Assembly: GCA_030655075.1 (NCBI GenBank)
Contig: JAURWE010000024.1
Span: 310,001 to 374,000 of the forward strand
Length of the DNA: 64,000 nucleotides
Source: Pararhizobium sp.
Lineage (GTDB): Bacteria; Pseudomonadota; Alphaproteobacteria; Rhizobiales; Rhizobiaceae
Direction of reading: 5' to 3'
Both the position numbers and the translations under genes were made by a program. Shown here piece by piece: positions 54,935 to 63,771 of this stretch. The notes beneath the pieces were generated by a model that did no database searches, was not told the DNA's origin, and worked only from the letters and a program-made list of their open reading frames with translations. The first letter of the stretch is position 1, and each line of letters begins with the position of its first letter.

Positions 54935-56176
54935 ATGTATGAATTTGCCATTGCTTGGGAATGGCTCGCCTTCGCGGTTCGCTGGCTGCACGTGATCACA
55001 GCCATCGCCTGGATCGGATCCTCCTTCTATTTCATCGCGCTCGATCTCGGCCTGGTGAAACGCGATCATCTGCCTGCCGGCGCCTATGGCGAGGAATGGC
55101 AGGTCCATGGCGGCGGCTTCTATCATATCCAGAAATATCTCGTGGCGCCGGCGACCATGCCGGAACACCTGACCTGGTTCAAATGGGAAAGCTACGCCAC
55201 CTGGCTGTCGGGCTTTGCCATGCTCTGTCTGGTCTATTATGGCGGCGCCGACCTGTTTCTCGTCGACAGGCACGTGCTCGACATTTCCTCGACCACGGCC
55301 ATCGCCATCTCGCTCGCCTCGCTCGCCATCGGCTGGATCTTCTACGATCTTCTCTGCAAGTCGCCGCTCGGCAAGAACACCTGGGTGCTCATGGGCATCC
55401 TCTACGTGGCGCTGGTCGCCATGGCCTGGGGCTATACGCAGGTGTTTACCGGCCGCGCCGCCTTCCTGCATCTGGGCGCCTTCACCGCCACGATCATGTC
55501 GGCCAATGTTTTCTTCATCATCATGCCGAACCAGCGCATCGTCGTTGCCGATCTGATTGCCGGACGCACGCCGGATCCGAAATACGGCGCCATCGCCAAG
55601 CAGCGCTCGCTGCACAACAACTACCTGACGCTGCCCGTCATCTTCTTCATGCTGTCGAACCACTACCCGCTGGCCTTCGCCACCGCCTATAACTGGGTGA
55701 TCGCGGCGCTGGTCTTCCTCATGGGCGTCACCATCCGCCACTGGTTCAACACCACCCATGCCCGCAAAGGCCGCCCCACGTGGACCTGGATCGTGACGCT
55801 GCTGATCTTCATCGTCATCATGTGGCTGTCGACAGTGCCGAAGATCCTGAGCGGCGAAGAGGACAAGGCCGAGATCGCGCCTGCCTTTCAGCGCTTTGCT
55901 TCCAATGCACATTTTGAGGCGGTGAAGCAGACAGTCGGAACCCGCTGCTCCATGTGTCATGCGGCCGAACCCGTCTGGGAAGGCCTCAATCGCGCGCCCA
56001 AGGGCGTGATCTTCGAGACCGATGCGGAGATCGCCGCCCATGCCCGCGAAATCTACATTCAGGCCGGCCGCAGCCACGCCATGCCGCCCGGCAACGTCAC
56101 GGATATGACCGCCGATGAGCGCCAGCTTCTGGCCGCGTGGTTCGAAAGCGCCGTTTCGGAAAGCAGCACACAATGA
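54935..56176 (+). CDS. puuD: Urate hydroxylase PuuD (membrane, cytochrome c fused)
   Basis: 413 residues. About eight N-terminal transmembrane helices (first at ~7-30, WLHVITAIAWIGSSFYF) with a soluble C-terminal cytochrome c domain: heme motif CSMCH at 338-342 and Met383 in HAMPPGN. Converts urate to 5-hydroxyisourate, passing electrons to the respiratory chain instead of oxygen-using uricase. Overlaps guaD by 4 bases, so the two are translationally coupled. Confidence 0.95.
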   Translation: MYEFAIAWEWLAFAVRWLHVITAIAWIGSSFYFIALDLGLVKRDHLPAGAYGEEWQVHGGGFYHIQKYLVAPATMPEHLTWFKWESYATWLSGFAMLCLVYYGGADLFLVDRHVLDISSTTAIAISLASLAIGWIFYDLLCKSPLGKNTWVLMGILYVALVAMAWGYTQVFTGRAAFLHLGAFTATIMSANVFFIIMPNQRIVVADLIAGRTPDPKYGAIAKQRSLHNNYLTLPVIFFMLSNHYPLAFATAYNWVIAALVFLMGVTIRHWFNTTHARKGRPTWTWIVTLLIFIVIMWLSTVPKILSGEEDKAEIAPAFQRFASNAHFEAVKQTVGTRCSMCHAAEPVWEGLNRAPKGVIFETDAEIAAHAREIYIQAGRSHAMPPGNVTDMTADERQLLAAWFESAVSESSTQ

Positions 56177-57501
56177 CAGTCCCTACCCTCATTCGCGGCC
56201 GGCTGCTGAGCTTCAGGCATACACCGTCCAGCCTCACCGACACGGCAAGCTATTCCTACGAAAGCGACGGCGCGCTCTTCGTCCAGAACGGCCTGATCAT
56301 CGCCAGCGGCGACTACAGAAGCGTCAAGGACCAGGCACCGGAAGGCGTCACCGAAATCGATCACCGGCCGCACCTGATCGTTCCGGGCCTCATCGACACG
56401 CACCTGCATTTTCCACAGATGCAGGTGATCGGCTCCTATGCCGCCAACTTGCTCGAATGGCTGAACACCTACACATTTCCGGAGGAATGCCGCTTCGTCG
56501 AAAGCGCCCATGCCGCCCGCATCGCCGTGCACTTCTTCGACGAAATGATCCGCCAGGGCACGACCACGGCGGTGGCCTATTGCTCGGTGCACAAGGCATC
56601 CGCCGACGCCTTCTTCACCGAGGCCATGCGGCGCAACATGCGCATGGTCGCCGGCAAGGTGATGATGGACCGCAACGCGCCGCAGGGCCTGCTCGACACG
56701 CCGGAAATGGGCTATGACGAAACCCGCGCCGTCATTGCCGAATGGCACGGCAAGGGGCGCAACCACGTCGCCATTACCCCGCGTTTCGCCATCACCTCGA
56801 CGCCGGAGCAGATGTCGGCGGCAGAAGCCCTGGCGCTCGAATTTCCCGACCTGCACATCCAGACCCACCTGTCGGAAAACCGCGACGAGATCGATTTCAC
56901 CTGCTCGCTCTATCCGGACGCCAAAGACTATACCGACATCTACGCCCGCTACGGCCTGCTCGGCCCCAAGACGCTGTTCGGCCACTGCATCCATCTGTCG
57001 GACCGCGAGATGGACGCCATGAGCGAGACCGGCTCCATCGCCGTCCATTGCCCGACCTCCAACCTTTTCCTCGGCTCCGGCCTGTTTTCCTGGAAGAAGC
57101 TGATCCGCCGCGAAAAGCCGGTGCGCGTCTCGATCGCCACCGACATCGGCGGCGGTACCAGCTATTCCATGCTGCGCACGCTCGATGAAGCCTACAAGAT
57201 CCAGCAGTTGCAGGGCGAGCGGCTCAATCCGCTGGAGAGTTTTCACGCCATGACGCTCGGCAATGCCGAGGCGCTGTCGCTGTCCGACCGCATCGGCACG
57301 CTGGAGCCCGGCACCGATGCCGATTTCATCGTGCTCAACATGGCGGCAACCCCGGCCATGGCGCTGAAGGCCGAAGTCGTCGCCTCGCTGGTGGACGAAC
57401 TTTTCCTGCTGCAGACCATGGGCGACGACCGCTCGATTGCCGAGACCTATGTGGCTGGCGTTCCCAAGAAATCCGCCGGCGCCCTTGGCCTGACGCTGTG
57501 A
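56173..57501 (+). CDS. guaD: Guanine deaminase
   Basis: 442 residues from the ATG at 56173 (ATGA overlap with puuD). Converts guanine to xanthine and ammonia. Zn-binding GLIDTHLHFPQMQ with His77 and His79, FPEECRF, THLSENRDEI, FGHCIHLS and TDIGGGTSYSML are the amidohydrolase guanine-deaminase set. Feeds xanthine to XdhAB. Confidence 0.96.
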   Translation: MTVPTLIRGRLLSFRHTPSSLTDTASYSYESDGALFVQNGLIIASGDYRSVKDQAPEGVTEIDHRPHLIVPGLIDTHLHFPQMQVIGSYAANLLEWLNTYTFPEECRFVESAHAARIAVHFFDEMIRQGTTTAVAYCSVHKASADAFFTEAMRRNMRMVAGKVMMDRNAPQGLLDTPEMGYDETRAVIAEWHGKGRNHVAITPRFAITSTPEQMSAAEALALEFPDLHIQTHLSENRDEIDFTCSLYPDAKDYTDIYARYGLLGPKTLFGHCIHLSDREMDAMSETGSIAVHCPTSNLFLGSGLFSWKKLIRREKPVRVSIATDIGGGTSYSMLRTLDEAYKIQQLQGERLNPLESFHAMTLGNAEALSLSDRIGTLEPGTDADFIVLNMAATPAMALKAEVVASLVDELFLLQTMGDDRSIAETYVAGVPKKSAGALGLTL

Positions 57502-57509
57502 GCGATCAG

Positions 57510-57542
57510 CCGAAAGAGGTAATATTTTTTGACCTCTTTCGG
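57510..57542. promoter_or_regulatory. Perfect 11-bp stem inverted repeat between guaD and lldD
   Basis: CCGAAAGAGGT (57510-57520) and ACCTCTTTCGG (57532-57542) flank an 11-base AT-rich centre. It lies 9 bases after the guaD stop and 65 before lldD. T-rich sequence after it is modest, so it may be a terminator for guaD or an operator for lldD. Confidence 0.5.
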
Positions 57543-57607
57543 ATTTCGCTCTTAACAGCACTTCGGCAAACATGGTATGGCGAAGCTCCCCGGATGGAAC
57601 CTGAGCC

Positions 57608-58747
57608 ATGAAAAACAACCTGACGATCGCAGACCTGAAAGACCGCGCCCGCCGCCGCGTGCCGAAGATGTTCTTCGACTATGCCGATTCCGGCGCCTGG
57701 ACCGAAGGAACCTACCGGGCCAACGAGGCGGATTTCGCCAAGATCGGCCTGCGCCAGCGGGTGCTGGTCGACATGACCGAGCGTTCGCTCGAAAGCACGA
57801 TGATCGGCCAGACGGTCGCCATGCCGGTGGCGCTGGCGCCGACCGGTCTCACCGGCATGCAGCACGCCGACGGCGAGATGCTGGCCGCCCAGGCGGCCGA
57901 AGAATTCGGTGTGCCCTTCACGCTCTCGACCATGAGCATCTGCTCGATCGAGGACGTCGATTCCGTGACGAAGAAACCCTTCTGGTTCCAGCTCTACGTG
58001 ATGCGAGACCGTGGCTTCGTCAACAATCTCATCGACCGCGCCAAGGCCGCCAAATGTTCGGCGCTGGTGCTGACCCTCGACCTGCAGATCCTCGGCCAGC
58101 GCCACAAGGACATCCGCAACGGCCTCTCCGCGCCGCCGAAATTCACCCCGAAACACATCTGGCAGATGGCGACGCGGCCGCTCTGGTGCGCGCAGATGCT
58201 GGGAACGAAGCGCCGCAGTTTCGGCAACATCATCGGCCACGCTCAGGGCGTCGGCAACCTGTCGTCGCTCTCGTCCTGGACCGCCGAACAGTTCGATCCG
58301 CGCTTGTCCTGGGCCGATGTCGCCTGGATCAAGGAGCGCTGGGGCGGCCCGCTGATCCTCAAGGGCATCCTTGATGTCGAGGACGCCAAAATGGCGGCCG
58401 AAAGCGGCGCCGACGCGATCATCGTCTCCAACCACGGCGGCCGCCAGCTCGACGGCGCTGCCTCCTCGATCAGCATGCTGCCGCGCATCGTCGATGCAGT
58501 CGATGGCAAGATCGAAGTTCATATCGACGGCGGCATCCGTTCCGGTCAGGATGTACTGAAGTCGCTGGCACTCGGCGCCAAGGGCACCTTCATCGGTCGC
58601 CCCTTCCTCTACGGCCTCGGCGCCGGCGGCAAGGCAGGCGTCACCAAGGTCCTCGAGATCATCGCCAAGGAACTGGACATCACCATGGCGCTGTGCGGCA
58701 AGCGCCGGGTGGTGGACATCGATGGATCGGTGCTGGCGAAGGATTGA
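57608..58747 (+). CDS. lldD: L-lactate dehydrogenase (FMN, membrane-linked)
   Basis: 379 residues. FMN-dependent alpha-hydroxy-acid dehydrogenase: FFDYADSGAWTEGTYRANE, MPVALAPTGLTGMQHADGE, catalytic His in SNHGGRQLDGA and IDGGIRSGQDVLKSLALGA at the FMN phosphate site. Oxidises L-lactate to pyruvate with quinone or cytochrome. Other family members (glycolate, mandelate) are possible but the pattern fits LldD best. Confidence 0.9.
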   Translation: MKNNLTIADLKDRARRRVPKMFFDYADSGAWTEGTYRANEADFAKIGLRQRVLVDMTERSLESTMIGQTVAMPVALAPTGLTGMQHADGEMLAAQAAEEFGVPFTLSTMSICSIEDVDSVTKKPFWFQLYVMRDRGFVNNLIDRAKAAKCSALVLTLDLQILGQRHKDIRNGLSAPPKFTPKHIWQMATRPLWCAQMLGTKRRSFGNIIGHAQGVGNLSSLSSWTAEQFDPRLSWADVAWIKERWGGPLILKGILDVEDAKMAAESGADAIIVSNHGGRQLDGAASSISMLPRIVDAVDGKIEVHIDGGIRSGQDVLKSLALGAKGTFIGRPFLYGLGAGGKAGVTKVLEIIAKELDITMALCGKRRVVDIDGSVLAKD

Positions 58748-58758
58748 GGAAAGCTGGC

Positions 58759-59049
58759 CTAGCTCTGTGCCGAACTGACAGAAAGATGCACGCCCAGCGC
58801 GCGAACCACGCCGAGCAGCGTTGAAAGCTTTGGATCGCCTTCGGCACTCAGAGCTTTGTAAAGGGCCTCTCGCGTCACGCCGGCATCCTTTGCAACCTGC
58901 GTCATGCCCTTAGCGCGCGCCACAACGCCCAGAGCCGCAGCAATATAGCCTGCGTCGCCGCTTTCAAACGCGTCATGTAGAAGCTCAGAATGTCCTTCCG
59001 CGCTCTCGATATACTGCGCGGCATCAAAGGGTATCGTCTCGGTCAACAT
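58759..59049 (-). CDS. HigA-type HTH antitoxin
   Basis: 96 residues. DAAQYIESAEGHSELLHDAFESGDAGYIAAALGVVARAKGM then HTH TQVAKDAGVTREALYKALSAEGDPKLSTLLGVVRALG is the addiction-module antidote (HigA/DNA-binding) family. Follows its toxin by 3 bases, toxin-first order. Confidence 0.93.
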   Translation of the reverse strand: MLTETIPFDAAQYIESAEGHSELLHDAFESGDAGYIAAALGVVARAKGMTQVAKDAGVTREALYKALSAEGDPKLSTLLGVVRALGVHLSVSSAQS

Positions 59050-59052
59050 CGT

Positions 59053-59346
59053 CTAAAACTCCAAATCCGCAAGCATCACCTTCGCTTTCCGGATATCTTT
59101 GGCCTGCGTGCTTTTGTCTCCGCCGCAGAGCAGAATAATGAGCACTGGTCCGCGCTGAACAAAATACACCCGATATCCCGGGCCATGATCGACACGCAGC
59201 TCGCCGATACCCTCGAAAAACTTGGCGTCCCCAAACAGGCCGGCCTGTAATCGCACCAGACGCTGCGCGATACGCTCACGCCCTTTCACATCCTTCAGGC
59301 GCGTCAGCCAATCTCTGAAAATGACGGTCTGGCGGATATCCATCAT
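59053..59346 (-). CDS. HigB/RelE-type toxin (addiction-module killer protein)
   Basis: 97 residues. TVIFRDWLTRLKDVKGRERIAQRLVRLQAGLFGDAKFFEGIGELRVDHGPGYRVYFVQRG, with ILLCGGDKSTQAKDIRKAK, is the RelE/HigB killer family. A strong promoter (TTGATT-17-TATAGT) leaves only six bases between the -10 box and the ATG, so the mRNA would be leaderless. Start at 59346; an ATG three bases on is equally possible. Confidence 0.93.
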   Translation of the reverse strand: MMDIRQTVIFRDWLTRLKDVKGRERIAQRLVRLQAGLFGDAKFFEGIGELRVDHGPGYRVYFVQRGPVLIILLCGGDKSTQAKDIRKAKVMLADLEF

Positions 59347-59352
59347 CTGTGA

Positions 59353-59381
59353 ACTATAGATTACAATTTAGGAGAAATCAA
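59353..59381 (-). promoter_or_regulatory. Sigma-70 type promoter giving a leaderless toxin mRNA
   Basis: TTGATT (59376-59381) and TATAGT (59353-59358) are 17 bases apart, near-consensus. The toxin ATG begins six bases after the -10, where transcription normally starts, so the message would have no leader. No Shine-Dalgarno precedes the ATG, in agreement. Confidence 0.6.
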
Positions 59382-59401
59382 ATTGCCGTCTAAGCTCCGC
59401 C

Positions 59402-59758
59402 TCAGCTTCCCCGATAGGTCGAGTAACTGAACGGCGAGAGCAGCAGCGGCACGTGATAGTGCGTCGAGGGATCGGCAATGCCGAAGCGCAGGGGGATGAG
59501 GTCGAGGAAGGCCGGGTTTGGCAGGTCGGCGCCCGTCGCCCGCAGGTAATCGCCGGCATGAAAAATGAGCTCGTAGGTTCCGGCCATGAAGCTCGTCCCC
59601 TCGATCAGCGGTCCGTCCACCCGTCCGTCGTTGTTGGTGACGACGGATTTTAAGAGCTGGCGCTGCTCTCCCTCCATCCAGAACAGCTCGATCGTCAGCC
59701 CTTCGGCCGGCTTGCCGAGCGCCGTATCGAGAACATGGGTGGTCAGCCGTCCGCTCAT
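59402..59758 (-). CDS. uraH: 5-hydroxyisourate hydrolase
   Basis: 118 residues, transthyretin-related. Turns 5-hydroxyisourate into OHCU. N-terminal RLTTHVLDTALGKPA, catalytic segments TNNDGRVDGPL and HYHVPLLLSPFSYSTYRGS with the family's C-terminal YRGS tag. Its start overlaps the allA stop by 4 bases. Last gene of the puuE-uraD-alc-allA-uraH operon. Confidence 0.97.
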   Translation of the reverse strand: MSGRLTTHVLDTALGKPAEGLTIELFWMEGEQRQLLKSVVTNNDGRVDGPLIEGTSFMAGTYELIFHAGDYLRATGADLPNPAFLDLIPLRFGIADPSTHYHVPLLLSPFSYSTYRGS

Positions 59759-60267
59759 ATGTCCGTATCCCTCATCGGTTCCTCGATGAGGAACGGATCA
59801 TCGAAAAAGAACTCTTCCAGATTGTTGCCCGGCCCGTCCCGATCGGCAACCAGAAATTCGCAGACCGTCTCCAGCGACATCAGCGGATGATGCCAGACAT
59901 TGCGGCGGTAGTTGATGCCCTGCCTGCCGCTCGCCATGAACACCAGCGGCCGGCCGGGCCGCCCGCCCTCGTCCGGAGAAACAACCACCAGCCAGGGCCG
60001 GTCCTGCAGCGGCGAAAAACTCTGGCTGCCGAGCGGATGCCGTTCCATCATGGTAAGCGTATAGGGAAAGCTGCGCGGCTGGCCGCGAAACAGGTTGAGA
60101 ATGACGCGCGCGCCCTCGCCCACTGCCTCGGGCGCGGCAAGACCGTGAAATCGCTCGGTCGTGCCGCCATTGATCAGCCGCATGCTGGCCGGATCCGCCT
60201 CGATCACCGAGCCGAAGGGCGCAAAGGCCTCTTTTGTCAGCGGGCGGATCGGCAGCACGCGCGCCAT
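59755..60267 (-). CDS. allA: Ureidoglycolate lyase
   Basis: 170 residues. Splits ureidoglycolate to glyoxylate and urea. LPIRPLTKEAFAPFGSVIE, NLFRGQPRSFPYTLTMMERHPLGSQSFSPL and GINYRRNVWHHPLM are AllA hallmarks. Three bases after alc and overlapping uraH; translationally coupled to both sides. Confidence 0.96.
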   Translation of the reverse strand: MARVLPIRPLTKEAFAPFGSVIEADPASMRLINGGTTERFHGLAAPEAVGEGARVILNLFRGQPRSFPYTLTMMERHPLGSQSFSPLQDRPWLVVVSPDEGGRPGRPLVFMASGRQGINYRRNVWHHPLMSLETVCEFLVADRDGPGNNLEEFFFDDPFLIEEPMRDTDI

Positions 60268-60270
60268 CGA

Positions 60271-61302
60271 TTACACCTTGTTGCCGTAGAGACGCAGACG
60301 GCTGACGCCGCCGTCTGGATACATGGCAAAGCGCACATGCGTCACCGGCCCCAGCGCCTGAACCGCATCGGCACCGTATTCGTGAATGTGGTCCATCGAC
60401 AGTTTCTGGCGCTGCAGGATCGGCTTCCAATCGGCGGAGGCCTCGATATCGGCCTCACTGAAGGTCTCGCCCTGATCCGGAAGATTGGCGCCGAGCAGCT
60501 CGCACGTATCGGGATAGTTGCCCTTGAAATGGGCCGTATCGACAATCACCCGGTTGATCGTGCCGGCGTGTCCCAGCCGGATGATCGCCCAGTCGTGGCC
60601 GGGACCACGGCGGCGGGCTGTTTCCCAGCCGTCACCCATGTTGATGCCGCGGCCCGGGCCGAGCATCTGATCGGGAACGCCATAGTGGGAATTCGACCAG
60701 GCCAGCGATTTGGCGCCATTGTAGATATAGGCGAGATCAACCTCCTGCCCCGCGCTCACCTTCGACCAGTCGAAATGCGCGGCGCCATAGACGCGAAGCC
60801 GGGCGATGCCGCCGTCGGGATAGATATGCAGGCGCAGATGCGTCCAGACCGTCTCCCTATCGCCATTGCCGAAGAAATGGTGCGCGCCCGGCAGCACGCC
60901 CGGACCGAGCGGCGATTTCGCCAGGATCTCCGTCCACACAGTCGTCTCGACAGGATCGCCACCGTCGATGAAACAGGCCTCAATCGAGCAGTGCGGCGGA
61001 TAATTGCCGGTGAAATAGCTGGTATCGACATCGAAGCCGAAGATGCGGCCGGGCATGGCCAGCCGGATTACCGCGAAATCGTGGCCGGGCACCCGCTTGC
61101 GGCGGCTTTCCCAGCCGTCCATCCACTTGCCGTTGTCGTCATATTCATCGGCGAGGAACACCGCCGGGGCATCCTGCAGCATGCGCGAGACCGGCGCGAA
61201 AAACTCGTCCGTGGTTGACAGTCCGACGGCGCCGAGGCGGGCAGAGGCGAGATTGACCGTGCCCTGGGCAAAGTCTGGCAGGTCGGCAGGCAGGTCAGTC
61301 AT
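60271..61302 (-). CDS. alc: Allantoicase
   Basis: 343 residues from the ATG at 61302 with GGAG 6 bases upstream. Hydrolyses allantoate to ureidoglycolate and urea. Two internal repeats of the allantoicase beta-barrel are visible: WESRRKRVPGHDFAVIRLAMPG and WETARRRGPGHDWAIIRLGHAG, each with a DT-H/YF-GNYP motif after it. It overlaps the uraD stop by 8 bases. Confidence 0.97.
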   Translation of the reverse strand: MTDLPADLPDFAQGTVNLASARLGAVGLSTTDEFFAPVSRMLQDAPAVFLADEYDDNGKWMDGWESRRKRVPGHDFAVIRLAMPGRIFGFDVDTSYFTGNYPPHCSIEACFIDGGDPVETTVWTEILAKSPLGPGVLPGAHHFFGNGDRETVWTHLRLHIYPDGGIARLRVYGAAHFDWSKVSAGQEVDLAYIYNGAKSLAWSNSHYGVPDQMLGPGRGINMGDGWETARRRGPGHDWAIIRLGHAGTINRVIVDTAHFKGNYPDTCELLGANLPDQGETFSEADIEASADWKPILQRQKLSMDHIHEYGADAVQALGPVTHVRFAMYPDGGVSRLRLYGNKV

Positions 61303-61801
61303 CGATTTCTCCGGGAAGCATTGCATTCAGGCGCAGCAGCGCGATTTTTTCGACCTGCGCGCAGGCCGTTTCAAATTCCTGTTCGGCATCATTGTCAATC
61401 CGCAGTTCGAAGGCCGACAGGATATCCTCCTTGCTCAGCCCCTTGACCGCGATGATGAAGGGAAAGCCGAAGTCCGACGTATAGCGCTCATTGAGTTCCG
61501 TGAACCGCGCATGTTCCGCAGCGCTCAGCCGGTCGAGCCCGGCCGAAGCCTGCTCGGATTTTGACTCTTCCGTCAATCCGCCGGCAATCGCCAGCTTGCC
61601 GGCCAGGTCCGGGTGCGCCCGCAGCACCGCAAGGCGCTCGTCATGGGAGGCCAGGCGAAACGCCGCGACGAGCCCGGCAAGCACGCCACAGACCAACAGC
61701 GGCTCCTCGATAGCGCCGGCGTCGAAGGCGCGTTCGGCCACCCAGGGCGAATGCTCGAAAATCCCGCCGAACCGTGAGACGAATTCCGTGCGCGTCACCA
61801 T
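61295..61801 (-). CDS. uraD: OHCU decarboxylase
   Basis: 168 residues from the ATG at 61801. Converts 2-oxo-4-hydroxy-4-carboxy-5-ureidoimidazoline to S-allantoin. RFGGIFEHSPWVAERAFDAG, LRAHPDLAGKLA with the catalytic His, and FTELNERYTSDFGFPFIIAVKG are the family signatures. One base after puuE. Confidence 0.96.
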   Translation of the reverse strand: MVTRTEFVSRFGGIFEHSPWVAERAFDAGAIEEPLLVCGVLAGLVAAFRLASHDERLAVLRAHPDLAGKLAIAGGLTEESKSEQASAGLDRLSAAEHARFTELNERYTSDFGFPFIIAVKGLSKEDILSAFELRIDNDAEQEFETACAQVEKIALLRLNAMLPGEIDD

Positions 61802-61802
61802 C

Positions 61803-62735
61803 TCAAAAACCCTTCGGCCCGGTTGGCTTGTGATGGTCCTGCCAGTGCCGGGCAATATCGATGCGGCGCGGCACCCAGACCTTTTCGTGGCCGAGCACAT
61901 AATCGATGAACCGCTTCAGCGACGCAGCACGCCCCGGCCGTCCGACGAGGCGGCAATGCAGGCCGACCGACATCATCTTCGGGCTACCCTGCCGCCCCTC
62001 CTCATAGAGCACATCAAAGGCGTCCTTCAGGTATGTGAAGAACTGGTCGCCGGAATTGAAGCCCTGTGGCGTGGCAAAACGCATGTCGTTGGTTTCCAGC
62101 GTATAGGGAATGATCAGGAACGGTTCCCTGTTCAGCCCCTCGACCCAGTAGGGCAGATCGTCGGCATAACTGTCGGAGGAATAGACGAAGCCGCCCTCTT
62201 CCATCACCAGCTTCAGCGTGTTGATCGAGGGCTTGCCCTGATACATGCCGAGCGGGTGCGAACCGGTCAGTTCCTTGTGCAGCCGCACAGCCTCGGCAAT
62301 GTGCTTGCGCTCGGCCTCCTCAGAAAAATCCCTGTATTCCAGCCAGCGATAGCCGTGACTGGCGATTTCCCAATCCGCCTCCTTCATCGCCGCTACCGCG
62401 TCCGGATTGCGCGCCATGGCCAGCGTCACGCCATAGACCGTGACAGGAACCTTGGCGTCGGTGAACATACGCCACAGCCGCCAGAAGCCGGCGCGCGAAC
62501 CGTATTCGTAGATCGATTCCATATTGAGATTGCGCTGGCCCGGCCAGGCGGCCGCCCCGACGATTTCCGACAGAAGATTTTCAGACGCCGGATCGCCATC
62601 GAGAATGCTGCTTTCGGCACCCTCCTCATAGTTCACCACAAACTGCACCGCCACGCGCGCATCGCCGGGCCACTGGACTTTCGGAGGTGTGCGGCCGTAA
62701 CCGATCAGATCGCGGTTGTATGCCTTGTCCGTCAT
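61803..62735 (-). CDS. puuE: Allantoinase, PuuE type
   Basis: 310 residues from the ATG at 62735. Polysaccharide-deacetylase-like metal-independent allantoinase: NRDLIGYGRTPPKVQWPGDARVAVQFVVNYEEGAE, EIASHGYRWLEYRDFSEEAERKHI and a late HCRLVGRPGRAASLKRFI. Converts allantoin to allantoate. First gene of the five-gene operon; the 125 bases upstream hold its promoter, not resolved. Confidence 0.95.
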   Translation of the reverse strand: MTDKAYNRDLIGYGRTPPKVQWPGDARVAVQFVVNYEEGAESSILDGDPASENLLSEIVGAAAWPGQRNLNMESIYEYGSRAGFWRLWRMFTDAKVPVTVYGVTLAMARNPDAVAAMKEADWEIASHGYRWLEYRDFSEEAERKHIAEAVRLHKELTGSHPLGMYQGKPSINTLKLVMEEGGFVYSSDSYADDLPYWVEGLNREPFLIIPYTLETNDMRFATPQGFNSGDQFFTYLKDAFDVLYEEGRQGSPKMMSVGLHCRLVGRPGRAASLKRFIDYVLGHEKVWVPRRIDIARHWQDHHKPTGPKGF

Positions 62736-62860
62736 TCCACGCCCTTCTCGACTGCCAGCACCATTCACGGCGACGGTACCACCGGAAGCCGGAAAGTCGA
62801 GATGAAAATGGAGAATTCCGCATGTTTACCCGGATGTTACGGGTGCGCAGATCCGACCTG

Positions 62861-63568
62861 TCAGGCGATCTTGCGGGCTGCCACCTTGCCAAGCGGATGC
62901 AGCGAATGCACCCGGAAGGGCGAGCCGCGCTCCTCTTCGACAAACAGCGCCAGATTGGACACCGAAACCGGCTTGTCCAGCGCCGCATCGAACGTTTCCC
63001 GCAACGCCTTTTCGATGCGCGGTGCGTCTTTCGGCCCGACGGGACCTGTCAGCGTCATATGAAACCGGAACTCGTCCATCACATAGGGATGTCCCCAGCG
63101 GTGAAGATTGGCAAATTGCGGCGCCGTCAGCCCGTCCGGGTCGCGCCGTTCGATTTCCGCATCGCTGAGCGGCGATCGGAACCGGTCGAATTCGTGCACG
63201 ACGGACGCCGCCAGAAAATTCATCGCTTCGGAGGGAGCAGACGGTACCAGGCCGTAAAAGTCACCGAGCCGGGCAATTTCCAGGGCCGGGATCTGAAAAG
63301 GCGCCACCGTTCCGGAAAATCGCATCAGCGCTTTGAGCAGCGCCGTCTCGTTGGTCTCAGGGTTGATGCCGAAAGCCACTTTGAGGCCGGCATGGAAGCC
63401 GTAACGCCGAGGCATGGCGGTATGGTAGGCGAGATCCTGCTTCGCCAGATTGCAGGCCACGGGCGGCTCGACGGGATCGCCGGAATAGACGTTGCGGCCT
63501 AGCCACGCAGCAGCGGCAATCGACAGCGGGTCGTGTACCGGTGGCGTAAAGCAGATGGCGTAGCGCAT
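62861..63568 (-). CDS. DUF1045 (2H phosphoesterase-like) protein
   Basis: 235 residues from the ATG at 63568. MRYAICFTPPVHDPLS start, then two His motifs YGFHAGLKVAF and FRFHMTLTGPV, the H-x-[ST] pair of the 2H phosphoesterase superfamily (first is HAG, a variant). DUF1045 genes usually sit in phosphonate (phn) clusters; none is here. Probable cyclic phosphate or phosphonate-related hydrolase; substrate unknown. Confidence 0.87.
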   Translation of the reverse strand: MRYAICFTPPVHDPLSIAAAAWLGRNVYSGDPVEPPVACNLAKQDLAYHTAMPRRYGFHAGLKVAFGINPETNETALLKALMRFSGTVAPFQIPALEIARLGDFYGLVPSAPSEAMNFLAASVVHEFDRFRSPLSDAEIERRDPDGLTAPQFANLHRWGHPYVMDEFRFHMTLTGPVGPKDAPRIEKALRETFDAALDKPVSVSNLALFVEEERGSPFRVHSLHPLGKVAARKIA

Positions 63569-63771
63569 GGAACCGGGCCTTTCGGGCATCCGTCATATCA
63601 GGTCGAATGTGCACGGGGTCTAGGTGATTTGCGTGACAGATTGACGAAAGGCGCCGCCACACCATCCACATCTCAGATGACCTTTCGCGCTCAAGACGCG
63701 CGAAAACTGGAACATTCCGTTCTCTCGGCCGTTTTCAGACCATTCACTTCACGAGCTAGAGGAGAAAAATC

